Assembly: GCF_027596085.1 (NCBI RefSeq)
Contig: NC_072458.1
Span: forward strand, 16,405,250-16,469,249
From: Anoplopoma fimbria
Taxonomy: Eukaryota > Chordata > Actinopteri > Perciformes > Anoplopomatidae
Length of the DNA stretch: 64,000 nt
Reading direction: 5' to 3'
Below are positions 21,913 to 36,400 of the stretch, piece after piece. How positions within the stretch are numbered: the first letter of the stretch is position 1; each line of letters opens with the position of its first letter. The translations under genes and the position numbers were made by a program. The notes beneath the pieces are model-generated. The model was given only the letters and a program-made list of their open reading frames with translations. It did not search any database and had not been told where the DNA came from.

Positions 21913-22300
21913 TTAGGGCCCGAGCACCGACGTCGTCGGTTTGCGAAGGCCCTCTTGAAACTGTAAAGTTTCTTATTATTATGGCCCGAGCACCGACATC
22001 GTCGGTTTGCGAAGGTCCTCTTGAAACTGTAAGGTTTCTTATTAGGGCCCGAGCACTGACGTAGTCAGAGCGTAGGACCTATTGTTCTTTAAATGTTTCT
22101 TATTATTATTAGGGCCCGAGCACTGAAGTAGTCAGAGCGTAGGACCTATTGTTCTTCAAATGCTTATTATTATTATTATTATTAGGGCCCGAGCGCTGAC
22201 GTAGTCAGAGCGTAGGACCTATTGTTCTTCAAATGTTTATTATTATTATTATTAGGGCCCGAGCACTGACGTAGTCAGAGCGTAGGACCTATTGTTCTTC
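21913..22300 (+). repeat. GGGCCCGAGCAC tandem repeats
   Basis: Five units of about 65-90 bp start (A)GGGCCCGAGC(A/G)C or GGCCCGAGCAC, at about 21,917, 21,983, 22,046, 22,111 and 22,186, with another at 22,256. Each carries CCGACGTCGTCGG- or CTGACGTAGTCAG-type near-palindromes, and most are separated by (ATT)n. This is the internally repeated end of a dispersed fish repeat. Confidence 0.8.
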
Positions 22301-24010
22301 GAATGTATTTGGCGTCTTTCAAGAGGGAAAAGAGGTGCTTGGGATAAACGTACACTCTTGAATTTTGCAAATCAATCTGACTCGGCGACAATAGCAAGAT
22401 TTTTGGGGTGTCGGGCTGAGGTTGGAGCAATTGGCTCGATAGCGCCCCTTTTGACTATTCCCTACGTTGCGTTTCACCTAGCTGCGTGAAATTTGGTAGG
22501 TATATGTAACATGATGGGACGTACAAAAAAATCCAGTCAGATGTATGCCCTAAACCCAACAGGAAGTCGGCCATGACGGTTTTTGACCATTTCAAGGTGA
22601 CGTACTTTAACGAACTCCTCCTAGAGATTTAACCCGATTGACTTCAAATTCGGTCAGTATGATCTTAAGACCGTTGCCGTCAAAAGTTATCAAAAGATCA
22701 AAAAGTTATCGAACTATGTATCCGTGGCGTAGCTTTCAAAAAACCATTCGCCATGAAACAGGAAGTTGTTATAACTCGGCCGTACATTGTCTAATATGCT
22801 CCAAATTTGTCATATGTCATGCCATCCTGACCCTAAAGACATCTTTATGTCAATTTAGAATCACAGTAATATCGCCACCTAGTGGCAACAGGAAGTTACA
22901 TGTTGTGTACTCTTACATCCTCCTCATCACAAATTAATCAGATCCCTCTCAAATTTTGTCAGAAAAGCCTTAAGACCTTGATAATACTTCATTGTGAAGA
23001 TTGTAAGAATTCGTTGAAGGGCGGCGACGTGGCGGCTTGGCGAATTTCGATCCTTCGCCGTGAACGAACAAACTGATGTAACTCGACTCCACAAGGTCAG
23101 ATCTTTTCCATATACATTACATTACATTACAGTCATTTAGCAGACGCTAAGCGCAAAGCGACTTACAATCAGTAGTATATTACATATCATTCACCCATTG
23201 ATGACAGGGCTACCATGCAAGGTGCCACTATCAGACTCTAACTAACATTCATTCACATCCAGTCCACACCGATTGCAAGCCTTCAGGAGCAACTTGGGGT
23301 AACTACCTTGCTGTCCACTACGCCACAGCCGCCCCATATTTCATATGTTTGATGAGACTCCGGGCCTGAAGACATATACAGTCCAATTTTGAATGATAGT
23401 CATAGTGCCACCTTCTGGGAACAGGAAGTTACTGATGCTATACTTTGGCTTGCCACAATTAGTAGGTAAACCAGATCCGCCTCAAATTTGTTCCACACAT
23501 ATGTAAGAAGTTCATAATGCCAGCCCACAAAGCATTTGATGTTTCGTGAAATGCTGTTGCTGTGGCGACGCATTCTTTGCAGTGAAAAACGAAGATGTTT
23601 TTGAGTGATTAAAAATGCTCGAAACACAACCAAACTTGGCACACATGTTTAAAGTCAAAAATGTAGTTATCTCATATGGTTTTAATGCATCAGAGTGGCA
23701 AGTCGACTTGACAACGCCCCCTATAAAATTTCGATTTTGAAAGGCCACGATCCTCATCCCGTATGTCCGATTGACTTGAAATTCTACACACATATCCAGG
23801 TCCATCTGCTCTACAAACCACGCCCTAACTTTTAGGCTCCGCCTCTTAGATTTTCCGCCATTTCAAATTTTGTTAAAAACACATTTTTGCGTACTCCTCC
23901 TAAATGCCAAGTCCTATTGCTTCCAAATTGTCTGTGTTATCACTCGATCAATATCATCAATAGTTATAAAAATCTTGTTGATATCTCTTTGCGTTTACAA
24001 GATATGGAGC
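22301..24010 (+). mobile_element. Dispersed noncoding fish repeat, class unknown
   Basis: A long noncoding sequence holds recurring short cassettes: ACAGGAAGT(C/T) at about 22,559, 22,760, 22,890 and 23,420; TCAAATT(C/T) near GACTTGAAATTC; and GCGCCCC/CGCCCCC. Several ancient internal duplications are suggested. I recognise the type from fish genomes but cannot assign a superfamily. No coding capacity is seen. A SINE is inserted at 23,113-23,335. Confidence 0.55.
23113..23335 (-). mobile_element. SINE with L2-type tail
   Basis: The minus strand reads a tRNA-like head (GGGGCGGCTGTGGCGTAGTG), the core CCCCAAGTTGCTCC, and the L2 3' tail (AGTCGCTTTGCGCTTAGCG, TCTGCTAAATGACTG) with (TAATG)n. The tail matches the LINE at 21,070-21,125, its likely RT partner. 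Confidence 0.85.
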
Positions 24011-24011
24011 A

Positions 24012-24420
24012 TTACATTACATTACATTACAGTCATTTAGCAGACGCTTTTATCCAAAGCGACTTACAGGAAGTGTATTCAACATAGGTATTCAAGAGAA
24101 CTACTAGTCACCAGAAGTCATAAGTGTATCTCCTTTCTTAAACAAGCATCTTAAAGCATAAGCCAGAGCAAAAGTATAGTGCAGAGGCGACTTACTACGA
24201 AAACAATAATTGCAACAGACTAATATGAATATAATAAGTGCTACAAACTACTACGAATAGGATAAGTGCAGAAAACAAATACGAATTCAATAAGTGCAGC
24301 GAACTGATACGAATACAGTAAGTGCAACAACTAATACGAATGCAATAAGTGCTACGAGGAAGGCTCAGGGTAGTACTTCTTGAAGAGGTGAGTTTTCAGC
24401 CTGTGCCTAAAGATGGGCAG
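24012..24420 (-). mobile_element. L2 3'-end copy, inverted
   Basis: Reverse-complement match to about 20,735-21,125: the (TAATG)n tail, conserved tail, repetitive 3' UTR and the last codons (complement of CTGAAAACTCACCTCTTC). It ends exactly where the satellite array begins. Confidence 0.9.
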
Positions 24421-27400
24421 CAGTAATAACAAGTTTACTTGTGTTTTCATGAAAACATGATACTTTCATCACTTTTAGATGCATTTACAGCTTTTCTGCT
24501 GCAAAAAGTCGTTTCAGCCTTAAAATACCCCAAAAGTGTATTTTCTGACAGGAAACCATACTTTACATGAGTTTCTTCAAGTAAGGGCCTCTGGACTCAT
24601 AATAACAAGTTTCCTTGTGTTTTCATGAAAACATGATACTTTCATCACTTTTAGATGCATTTACAGCTTTTCTGCTGCAAAAAGACGTTTCAGCCTTAAA
24701 ATACCCCAAAAGTGTCTTTTCTGACAGGAATTCATACTTTACATGAGTTTCTTCAAGTAAGGGCCTCATAATAACAAGTTATTATGACAAGTTATTATGA
24801 GTCCAGAGGTCTTTTCTGACAGGAATTCATACTTTACATGAGTTTCTTCAAGTAAGGGCCTCTGGACTCATAATAACAAGTTTACTTTGTCTTCATGAAA
24901 ACATGATACTTTCATCACTTTTAGATGCATTTACAGCTTTTTGCTCAAAAAGTCGTTTCAGCCTGAAAATACCCCAAAAGTGTCTTTTCTGACAGGAAAC
25001 CATACTTTACATGAGTTTCTTCAAGTAAGGGCCTCTGGACTCATAATAACAAGTTTACTTGTGTTTTCATGAAAACATGATACTTTCATCACTTTTAGAT
25101 GCATTTACAGATTTTCTGCTGTAAAAAGACGTTTCAGCCTTAAAATACCCCAAAAGTGTATTTTCTGACAGGAATTCATACTTTACATGAGTTTCTTCAA
25201 GTAAGGGCCTCTGGACTCATAATAACAAGTTTACTTGTGTTTTCATGAAAATGCATCACTTTTAGATGCATTTACAGCTTTTCTGCTGCAAAAAGACGTT
25301 TCAGCCTTAAAATACCCCAAAAGTGTCTTTTCTGACAGGAATTCATACTTTACATGAGTTTCTTCAAGTAAGGGCCTCTGGACTCATAATAACAAGTTTC
25401 CTTGTGTTTTCATGAAAACATGATACTTTCATCACTTTTAGATGCATTTACAGATTTTCTGCTGTAAAAAGACGTTTCAGCCTGAAAATACCCCAAAAGT
25501 GTCTTTTCCTACAGGAATTCATACTTTACATGAGTTTCATCACTTTTAGATGCATTTACAGCTTTTCTGCTGCAAAAAGACGTTTCAGCCTGAAAATACC
25601 CCAAAAGTGTCTTTTCTGACAGGAATTCATACTTTACATGAGTTTCTTCAAGTAAGGGCCTCTGGACTCATAAGTCTTTTCCTACAGGAATTCATACTTT
25701 ACATGAGTTTCATCACTTTTAGATGCATTTACAGCTTTTCTGCTGCAAAAAGACGTTTCAGCCTGAAAATACCCCAAAAGTGTCTTTTCTGACAGGAATT
25801 CATACTTTACATGAGTTTCTTCAAGTAAGGGCCTCTGGACTCATAATAACAAGTTTCCTTGTGTTTTCATGAAAACATGATACTTTCATCACTTTTAGAT
25901 GCATTTACAGCTTTTCTGCTGCAAAAAGACGTTTCAGCCTTAAAATACCCCAAAAGTGTCTTTTCTGACAGGAATTCATACTTTACATGAGTTTCTTCAA
26001 GTAAGGGCCTCTGGACTCATAATAACAAGTTTCCTTGTGTTTTCATGAAAACATGATACTTTCATCACTTTTAGATGCATTTACAGCTTTTCTGCTGCAA
26101 AAAGACGTTTCAGCCTTAAAATACCCCAAAAGTGTCTTTTCTGACAGGAATTCATACTTTACATGAGTTTCTTCAAGTAAGGGCCTCTGGACTCATAATA
26201 ACAAGTTTCTTGTGTTTTCACGAAAACATGATACTTTCATCACTTTTAGATGCATTTACAGCTTTTTGCTGCAAAAAGACGTTTCAGCCTGAAAAATACC
26301 CCAAAAGTGTCTTTTCTGACAGGAATTCATACTTTACATGAGTTTCTTCAAGTAAGGGCCTCTGGACTCATAATAACAAGTTTCCTTGTGTTTTCATGAA
26401 AACATGATACTTTCATCACTTTTAGATGCATTTACAGATTTTCTGCTGTAAAAAGACGTTTCAGCCTGAAAATACCCCAAAAGTGTCTTTTCCTACAGGA
26501 ATTCATACTTTACATGAGTTTCATCACTTTTAGATGCATTTTTACATTTACAGCTTTTCTGCTGCAAAAAGACGTTTCAGCCTGAAAATACCCCAAAAGT
26601 GTCTTTTCTGACAGGAATTCATACTTTACATGAGTTTCTTCAAGTAAGGGCCTCTGGACTCATAATAACAAGTTTCCTTGTGTTTTCATGAAAACATGAT
26701 ACTTTCATCACTTTTAGATGCATTTACAGCTTTTCTGCTGCAAAAAGACGTTTCAGCCTTAAAATACCCCAAAAGTGTCTTTTCTGACAGGAATTCATAC
26801 TTTACATGAGTTTCTTCAAGTAAGGGCCTCTGGACTCATAATAACAAGTTTCCTTGTGTTTTCATGAAAACATGATACTTTCATCACTTTTAGATGCATT
26901 TACAGATTTTCTGCTGTAAAAAGACGTTTCAGCCTGAAAATACCCCAAAAGTGTCTTTTCCTACAGGAATTCATACTTTACATGAGTTTCATCACTTTTA
27001 GATAAGGGCATCATAATAACAAGTTTTTGATGCATTTACAGATTTTCTGCTGTAAAAAGACGTTTCAGCCTGAAAATACCCCAAAAGTGTCTTTTCTGAC
27101 AGGAATTCATACTTTACATGAGTTTCTTCAAGTAAGGGCCTCTGGACTCATAATAACAAGTTTCCTTGTGTTTTCATGAAAACATGATACTTTCATCACT
27201 TTTAGATGCATTTACAGCTTTTCTGCTGCAAAAAGACGTTTCAGCCTGAAAATACCCCAAAAGTGTCTTTTCTGACAGGAATTCATACTTTACATGAGTT
27301 TCTTCAAGTAAGGGCCTCTGGACTCATAATAACAAGTTTCCTTGTGTTTTCATGAAAACATGATACTTTCATCACTTTTAGATGCATTTACAGATTTTCT

Positions 27401-30400
27401 GCTGTAAAAAGACGTTTCAGCCTGAAAATACCCCAAAAGTGTCTTTTCCTACAGGAATTCATACTTTACATGAGTTTCATCACTTTTAGATGCATTTACA
27501 GCTTTTTCTGCTGCAAAAACAAGACGTTTCAGATGCCTTTTTCTGCAAAAAGACGTTTCACCCCCCAAAAGTGTCTTTTCTGACAGGAATTCATACTTTA
27601 CATGAGTTTCTTCAAGTAAGGGCCTCTGGACTCATAATAACAAGTTTCCTTGTGTTTTCATGAAAACATGATACTTTCATCACTTTTAGATGCATTTACA
27701 GCTTTTCTGCTGCAAAAAGACGTTTCAGCCTGAAAATACCCCAAAAGTGTCTTTTCTGACAGGAATTCATACTTTACATGAGTTTCTTCAAGTAAGGGCC
27801 TCTGGACTCATAATAACAAGTTTCCTTGTGTTTTCATGAAAACATGATACTTTCATCACTTTTAGATGCATTTACAGCTTTTCTGCTGCAAAAAGACGTT
27901 TCAGCCTGAAAATACCCCAAAAGTGTCTTTTCCTACAGGAATTCATACTTTACATGAGTTTCTTCAAGTAAGGGCCTTCATACTTTACATGAGTTTCATC
28001 ACTTTTAGATGCATTTACAGCTTTTCTGCTGCAAAAAGACGTTTCAGCCTTAAAATACCCCAAAAGTGTCTTTTCTGACAGGAATTCATACTTTACATGA
28101 GTTTCTTCAAGTAAGGGCCTCTGGACTCATAATAACAAGTTTCCTTGTGTTTTCATGAAAACATGATACTTTCATCACTTTTAGATGCATTTACAGCTTT
28201 TCTGCTGCAAAAAGACGTTTCAGCCTGAAAATACCCCAAAAGTGTCTTTTCTGACAGGAATTCATACTTTACATGAGTTTCTTCAAGTAAGGGCCTCTGG
28301 ACTCATAATAACAAGTTTCCTTGTGTTTTCATGAAAACATGATACTTTCATCACTTTTAGATGCATTTACAGCTTTTCTGCTGCAAAAAGACGTTTCAGC
28401 CTGAAAATACCCCAAAAGTGTCTTTTCTGACAGGAATTCATACTTTACATGAGTTTCTTCAAGTAAGGGCCTCGACTCATAATAACAAGTTTCCTTGTGT
28501 TTTCATGAAAACATGATACTTTCATCACTTTTAGATGCATTTACAGCTTTTCTGCTGCAAAAAGACGTTTCAGCCTTAAAATACCCCAAAAGTGTCTTTT
28601 CTGACAGGAATTCATACTTTACATGAGTTTCTTCAAGTAAGGGCCTCTGGACTCATAATAACAAGTTTCCTTGTGTTTTCATGAAAACATGATACTTTCA
28701 TCACTTTTAGATGCATTTACAGCTTTTCTGCTGCAAAAAGACGTTTCAGCCTGAAAATACCCCAAAAGTGTCTTTTCTGACAGGAATTCATACTTTACAT
28801 GAGTTTCATCACTTTTAGATAATAACAAGTTTCCTTGTGTTTTCATTTACTTTCATCACTTTTAGCTTTTCAGCTTTTCTGCAAAAAGACGTTTCAGCCT
28901 TAAAATACCCCAAAAGTGTCTTTTCTGACAGGAATTCATACTTTACATGAGTTTCTTCAAGTAAGGGCCTCTGGACTCATAATAACAAGTTTCCTTGTGT
29001 TTTCATGAAAACATGATACTTTCATCACTTTTAGATGCATTTACAGCTTTTCTGCTGCAAAAAGACGTTTCAGCCTGAAAATACCCCAAAAGTGTCTTTT
29101 CTGACAGGAATTCATACTTTACATGAGTTTCTTCAAGTAAGGGCCTCTGGACTCATAATAACAAGTTTCCTTGTGTTTTCATGAAAACATGATACTTTCA
29201 TCACTTTTAGATGCATTTACAGCTTTTCTGCTGCAAAAAGACGTTTCAGCCTTAAAATACCCCAAAAGTGTCTTTTCTGACAGGAATTCATACTTTACAT
29301 GAGTTTCTTCAAGTAAGGGCCTCTGGACTCATAATAACAAGTTTCCTTGTGTTTTCATGAAAACATGATACTTTCATCACTTTTAGATGCATTTACAGCT
29401 TTTCTGCTGCAAAAAGACGTTTCAGCCTTAAAATACCCCAAAAGTGTCTTTTCTGACAGGAATTCATACTTTACATGAGTTTCTTCAAGTAAGGGCCTCT
29501 GGACTCATAATAACAAGTTTCCTTGTGTTTTCATGAAAACATGATACTTTCATCACTTTTAGATGCATTTACAGCTTTTCTGCTGCAAAAAGACGTTTCA
29601 GCCTTAAAATACCCCAAAAGTGTCTTTTCTGACAGGAATTCATACTTTACATGAGTTTCTTCAAGTAAGGGCCTCTGGACTCATAATAACAAGTTTCCTT
29701 GTGTTTTCATGAAAACATGATACTTTCATCACTTTTAGATGCATTTACAGCTTTTCTGCTGCAAAAAGACGTTTCAGCCTTAAAATACCCCAAAAGTGTC
29801 TTTTCTGACAGGAATTCATACTTTACATGAGTTTCTTCAAGTAAGGGCCTCTGGACTCATAATAACAAGTTTCCTTGTGTTTTCATGAAAACATGATACT
29901 TTCATCACTTTTAGATGCATTTACAGCTTTTCTGCTGCAAAAAGACGTTTCAGCCTGAAAATACCCCAAAAGTGTCTTTTCTGACAGGAATTCATACTTT
30001 ACATGAGTTTCTTCAAGTAAGGGCCTCTGGACTCATAATAACAAGTTTCCTTGTGTTTTCATGAAAACATGATACTTTCATCACTTTTAGATGCATTTAC
30101 AGCTTTTCTGCTGCAAAAAGACGTTTCAGCCTGAAAATACCCCAAAAGTGTCTTTTCTGACAGGAATTCATACTTTACATGAGTTTCTTCAAGTAAGGGC
30201 CTCTGGACTCATAATAACAAGTTTCCTTGTGTTTTCATGAAAACATGATACTTTCATCACTTTTAGATGCATTTACAGCTTTTCTGCTGCAAAAAGACGT
30301 TTCAGCCTTAAAATACCCCAAAAGTGTCTTTTCTGACAGGAATTCATACTTTACATGAGTTTCTTCAAGTAAGGGCCTCTGGACTCATAATAACAAGTTT

Positions 30401-33400
30401 CCTTGTGTTTTCATGAAAACATGATACTTTCATCACTTTTAGATGCATTTACAGCTTTTCTGCTGCAAAAAAGACGTTTCAGCCTGAAAATACCCCAAAA
30501 GTGTCTTTTCTGACAGGAATTCATACTTTACATGAGTTTCATCACTTTTCATAATAACAAGATGCATTTACTTTCATCACTTTTAGATGCATTTACAGCT
30601 TTTCTGCTGCAAAAAGACGTTTCAGCCTTAAAATACCCCAAAAGTGTCTTTTCTGACAGGAATTCATACTTTACATGAGTTTCTTCAAGTAAGGGCCTCT
30701 GGACTCATAATAACAAGTTTCCTTGTGTTTTCATGAAAACATGATACTTTCATCACTTTTAGATGCATTTACAGATTTTCTGCTGTAAAAAGACGTTTCA
30801 GCCTGAAAATACCCCAAAAGTGTCTTTTCCTACAGGAATTCATACTTTACATGAGTTTCATCACTTTTAGATGCATTTACAGCTTTTCTGCTGCAAAAAG
30901 ACGTTTCAGCCTTAAAATACCCCAAAAGTGTCTTTTCTGACAGGAATTCATACTTTACATGAGTTTCTTCAAGTAAGGGCCTCTGGACTCATAATAACAA
31001 GTTTGTGTTTTCATGAAAACATGATACTTTCATCACTTTTAGATGCATTTACAGCTTTTCTGCTGCAAAAAGACGTTTCAGCCTGAAAATACCCCAAAAG
31101 TGTCTTTTCTGACAGGAATTCATACTTTACATGAGTTTCTTCAAGTAAGGGCCTCTGGACTCATAATAACAAGTTTCCTTGTGTTTTCATGAAAACATGA
31201 TACTTTCATCACTTTTAGATGCATTTACAGCTTTTCTGCTGCAAAAAGACGTTTCAGCCTTAAAATACCCCAAAAGTGTCTTTTCTGACAGGAATTCATA
31301 CTTTACATGAGTTTCTTCAAGTAAGGGCCTCTGGACTCATAATAACAAGTTTCCTTGTGTTTTCATGAAAACATGATACTTTCATCACTTTTAGATGCAT
31401 TTACAGCTTTTCTGCTGCAAAAAGACGTTTCAGCCTTAAAATACCCCAAAAGTGTCTTTTCTGACAGGAATTCATACTTTACATGAGTTTCTTCAAGTAA
31501 GGGCCTCTGGACTCATAATAACAAGTTTCCTTGTGTTTTCATGAAAACATGATACTTTCATCACTTTTAGATGCATTTACAGATTTTCTGCTGTAAAAAG
31601 ACGTTTCAGCCTGAAAATACCCCAAAAGTGTCTTTTCCTACAGGAATTCATACTTTACATGAGTTTCATCACTTTTAGATGCATTTACAGCTTTTCTGCT
31701 GCAAAAAGACGTTTCAGCCTGAAAATACCCCAAAAGTGTCTTTTCTGACAGGAATTCATACTTTACATGAGTTTCTTCAAGTAAGGGCCTCTGGACTCAT
31801 AATAACAAGTTTCCTTGTGTTTTCATGAAAACATGATACTTTCATCACTTTTAGATGCATTTACAGCTTTTCTGCTGCAAAAAGACGTTTCAGCCTTAAA
31901 ATACCCCAAAAGTGTCTTTTCTGACAGGAATTCATACTTTACATGAGTTTCTTCAAGTAAGGGCCTCTGGACTCATAATAACAAGTTTCCTTGTGTTTTC
32001 ATGAAAACATGATACTTTCATCACTTTTAGATGCATTTACAGCTTTTCTGCTGCAAAAAGACGTTTCAGCCTTAAAATACCCCAAAAGTGTCTTTTCTGA
32101 CAGGAATTCATACTTTACATGAGTTTCTTCAACTAAGGGCCTCTGGACTCATAATAACAAGTTTCCTTGTGTTTTCATGAAAACATGATACTTTCATCAC
32201 TTTTAGATGCATTTACAGCTTTTCTGCTGCAAAAAGACGTTTCAGCCTGAAAATACCCCAAAAGTGTCTTTTCTGACAGGAATTCATACTTTACATGAGT
32301 TTCTTCAAGTAAGGGCCTCTGGACTCATAATAACAAGTTTCCTTGTGTTTTCATGAAAACATGATACTTTCATCACTTTTAGATGCATTTACAGCTTTTC
32401 TGCTGCAAAAAGACGTTTCAGCCTGAAAATACCCCAAAAGTGTCTTTTCCTACAGGAATTCATACTTTACATGAGTTTCATCACTTGTCTTTTCTGACAG
32501 GAAACCATACTTTACATGAGTTTCTTCAAGTAAGGGCCTCTGGACTCATGATAACAAGTTTCCTTGTGTTTTCATGAAAACATGATACTTTCATCACTTT
32601 TAGATGCATTTACAGATTTTCTTGCAAAAAGACGTTTCAGCCTGAAAATACCCCAAAAGTGTCTTTTCATGACAGGAATTCATACTTTTACATGGAAAAA
32701 GACGTTCTTATAATACCCCAAAGTTTCTTTTCTTGTGTTTTCATGAAAACATGATTTACATTTAATCACTTTTAGATGCATTTACAGCTTTTCTGCTGCA
32801 AAAAGACGTTTCAGCCTTAAAATACCCCAAAAGTGTCTTTTCTGACAGGAATTCATACTTTACATGAGTTTCTTCAAGTAAGGGCCTCTGGACTCATAAT
32901 AACAAGTTTCCTTGTGTTTTCATGAAAACATGATACTTTCATCACTTTTAGATGCATTTACAGATTTTCTGCTGTAAAAAGACGTTTCAGCCTGAAAATA
33001 CCCCAAAAGTGTCTTTTCTGACAGGAATTCATACTTTACATGAGTTTCTTGTGTTTTTCATCATCACTTTTAGATGCATTTACAGCTTTTCTGCTGCAAA
33101 AAGACGTTTCAGCCTTAAAATACCCCAAAAGTGTCTTTTCTGACAGGAATTCATACTTTACATGAGTTTCTTCAAGTAAGGGCCTCTGGACTCATAATAA
33201 CAAGTTTCCTTGTGTTTTCATGAAAACATGATACTTTCATCACTTTTAGATGCATTTCTGGCTTTTTTGATCACAAAAGTCGTTTCAGCCTGAAAATACC
33301 CCAAAAGTGTCTTTTCTGACAGGAATTCATACTTTACATGAGTTTCTTCAAGTAAGGGCCTCTGGACTCATAATAACAAGTTTCCTTGTGTTTTCATGAA

Positions 33401-36400
33401 AACATGATACTTTCATCACTTTTAGATGCATTTACAGCTTTTCTGCTGCAAAAAGACGTTTCAGCCTTAAAATACCCCAAAAGTGTCTTTTCTGACAGGA
33501 ATTCATACTTTACATGAGTTTCTTCAAGTAAGGGCCTCTGGACTCATAATAACAAGTTTCCTTGTGTTTTCATGAAAACATGATACTTTCATCACTTTTA
33601 GATGCATTTACAGATTTTCTGCTGCAAAAAGACGTTTCAGCCTTAAAATACCCCAAAAGTGTCTTTTCTGACAGGAATTCATACTTTACATGAGTTTCTT
33701 CAAGTAAGGGCCTCTGGACTCATAATAACAAGTTTCCTTGTGTTTTCATGAAAACATGATACTTTCATCACTTTTAGATGCATTTCAGCTTTTTTGATCA
33801 AAAAGACGTTTCAGCCTTAAAATACCCCAAAAGTGTCTTTTCTGACAGGAATTCATACTTTTTACATGAGTTTCTTCAAGTAAGGGCCTCTGGACTCATA
33901 ATAACAAGTTTATTTAGCCATTGTGTTTTCATGAAAACATGATACTTTCATCACTTTTAGATGCATTTACAGATTTTCTGCTGCAAAAAGACGTTTCAGC
34001 CTTAAAATACCCCAAAAGTGTCTTTTCCTACAGGAATTCATACTTTACATGAGTTTCATCACTTTTAGATGCATTTTTCATTTGATCACAAAGTCGTTTC
34101 AGCCTGAAAATACCCCAAAAGTGTCTTTTCTTGAAAGGAATTCATGCATCACTTTTAGATGCATTTACAGCTTTTCTGCTGCAAAAAGACGTTTCAGCCT
34201 TAAAATACCCCAAAAGTGTCTTTTCTGACAGGAATTCATACTTTACATGAGTTTCTTCAAGTAAGGGCCTCTGGACTCATAATAACAAGTTTCCTTGTGT
34301 TTTCATGAAAACATGATACTTTCATCACTTTTAGATGCATTTACAGCTTTTCTGCTGCAAAAAGACGTTTCAGCCTTAAAATACCCCAAAAGTGTCTTTT
34401 CTGACAGGAATTCATACTTTACATGAGTTTCTTCAAGTAAGGGCCTCTGGACTCATAATAACAAGTTTCCTTGTGTTTTCATGAAAACATGATACTTTCA
34501 TCACTTTTAGATGCATTTACAGCTTTTCTGCTGCAAAAAGACGTTTCAGCCTTAAAATACCCCAAAAGTGTCTTTTCTGACAGGAATTCATACTTTACAT
34601 GAGTTTCTTCAAGTAAGGGCCTCTGGACTCATAATAACAAGTTTCCTTGTGTTTTCATGAAAACATGATACTTTCATCACTTTTAGATGCATTTACAGAT
34701 TTTCTGCTGCAAAAAGACGTTTCAGCCTTAAAATACCCCAAAAGTGTCTTTTCTGACAGGAATTCATACTTTACATGAGTTTCATCACTTTTAGATGCAT
34801 TTCTGGCTTTTTTGATCACAAAAGTCGTTTCAGCCTGAAAATACCCCAAAAGTGTCTTTTCTGACAGGAATTCATACTTTGCATGAGTTTCATCACTTTT
34901 AGATGCATTTACAGCTTTTCTGCTGCAAAAAGACGTTTCAGCCTTAAAATACCCCAAAAGTGTCTTTTCTGACAGGAATTCATACTTTACATGAGTTTCT
35001 TCAAGTAAGGGCCTCTGGACTCATAATAACAAGTTTCCTTGTGTTTTCATGAAAACATGATACTTTCATCACTTTTAGATGCATTTACAGCTTTTCTGCT
35101 GCAAAAAGATGTTTCAGCCTGAAATTACCCCAAAGTGTCTTTTCTGACAGGAATTCATACTTTACATGAGTTTCTTCACTTTTAGGATGCATGCTCATAA
35201 TAAAGAGTTTCTTAAAATACCCCAAAAGTGTTTTTCTGAAAACATACTTTTGATCACTTTTAGATGCATTTCACAGTTTTCTGCTGCAAAGACGTTTCAG
35301 CCTGAAAATACCCCAAAAGTGTCTTTTCTGACAGGAATTCATACTTTATGATGAGTTTCTTCAAGCAAGGGCCTCTTGACTCATAATAACAAGTTTCCTT
35401 GTGTTTTAATGAAAACATGATACTTTCATCACTTTTAGATGCATTTATTTACAGATTTTCTGCTGTAAAAGACGTTTCAGCCTGAAAATACCCCAAAAGT
35501 GTCTTTCCTACAGGAATTCACTTTACATGAGTTTCATCACTTTTATTTCTCATTTGATCACAAAAGTTGCTTCAGCCTGAAAATACCCCAAAGTGTCTTC
35601 TTTTTCTGACAGGAATTCATACTTTGCATGAGTTTCATCACTTTTAGATGCATTTACAGCTTTTCTGCTGCAAAAAGACGTTTCAGCCTTAAAATACCCC
35701 AAAAGTGTCTTTTTCTGACAGGAATTCATACTTTACATGAGTTTCTTCAACTATGGCCTCTGGACTCATAATAACAAGTTTACTTGTGTTTTCATGAAAA
35801 CATGATACTTTCATCACTTTTAGATACATTTACAGATTTTCTTTGCTGTAAAAAGACGTTTCAGCCTGAAATTACCCCAAAGTGTCTTTTCTGACAGAAA
35901 TTCATACTTTACATGAGTTTCTTCAAGATAAGGGCTTTTCTGCTGCAAAAGACTCATAATAACAAGTTTACTTGTGTTTTCATGAAAACATGATATAATA
36001 ACAAGTTTCCTTGTGTTTTCATTAGAAAATACGATGTTTTCATCACATTTAGATGCATTTCTGCTTTTTTTGTTGCTACAAAAGTCGTTTCAGCCTGAAA
36101 ATACCCCAAAAGTGTCTTTTCTGACAGGAATTCATACTTTACATGAGTTTCTTCAAGTAAGGGCCTCTGGACTCATAATAACAAGTTTCCTTGTGTTTTC
36201 ATGAAAACATGATACTTTCATCACTTTTAGATGCATTTACAGCTTTTCTGCTGCAAAAAGACGTTTCAGCCTTAAAATACCCCAAAAGTGTCTTTTCTGA
36301 CAGGAAACCATACTTTACATGAGTTTCTTCAAGTAAAGGCCTCTGGACTCATAGTCAACAAGTTTACTTGTGTTTTCATGAAAACATGATACTTTCATCA

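Noticed and set aside
24480..36200. Short ORFs such as MHLQLFCCKKTFQ... repeated through the satellite
   Set aside because: They are satellite translations. The unit is 176 bp, not a multiple of three, so the frame changes every unit and stops recur. There is no evidence of selection.
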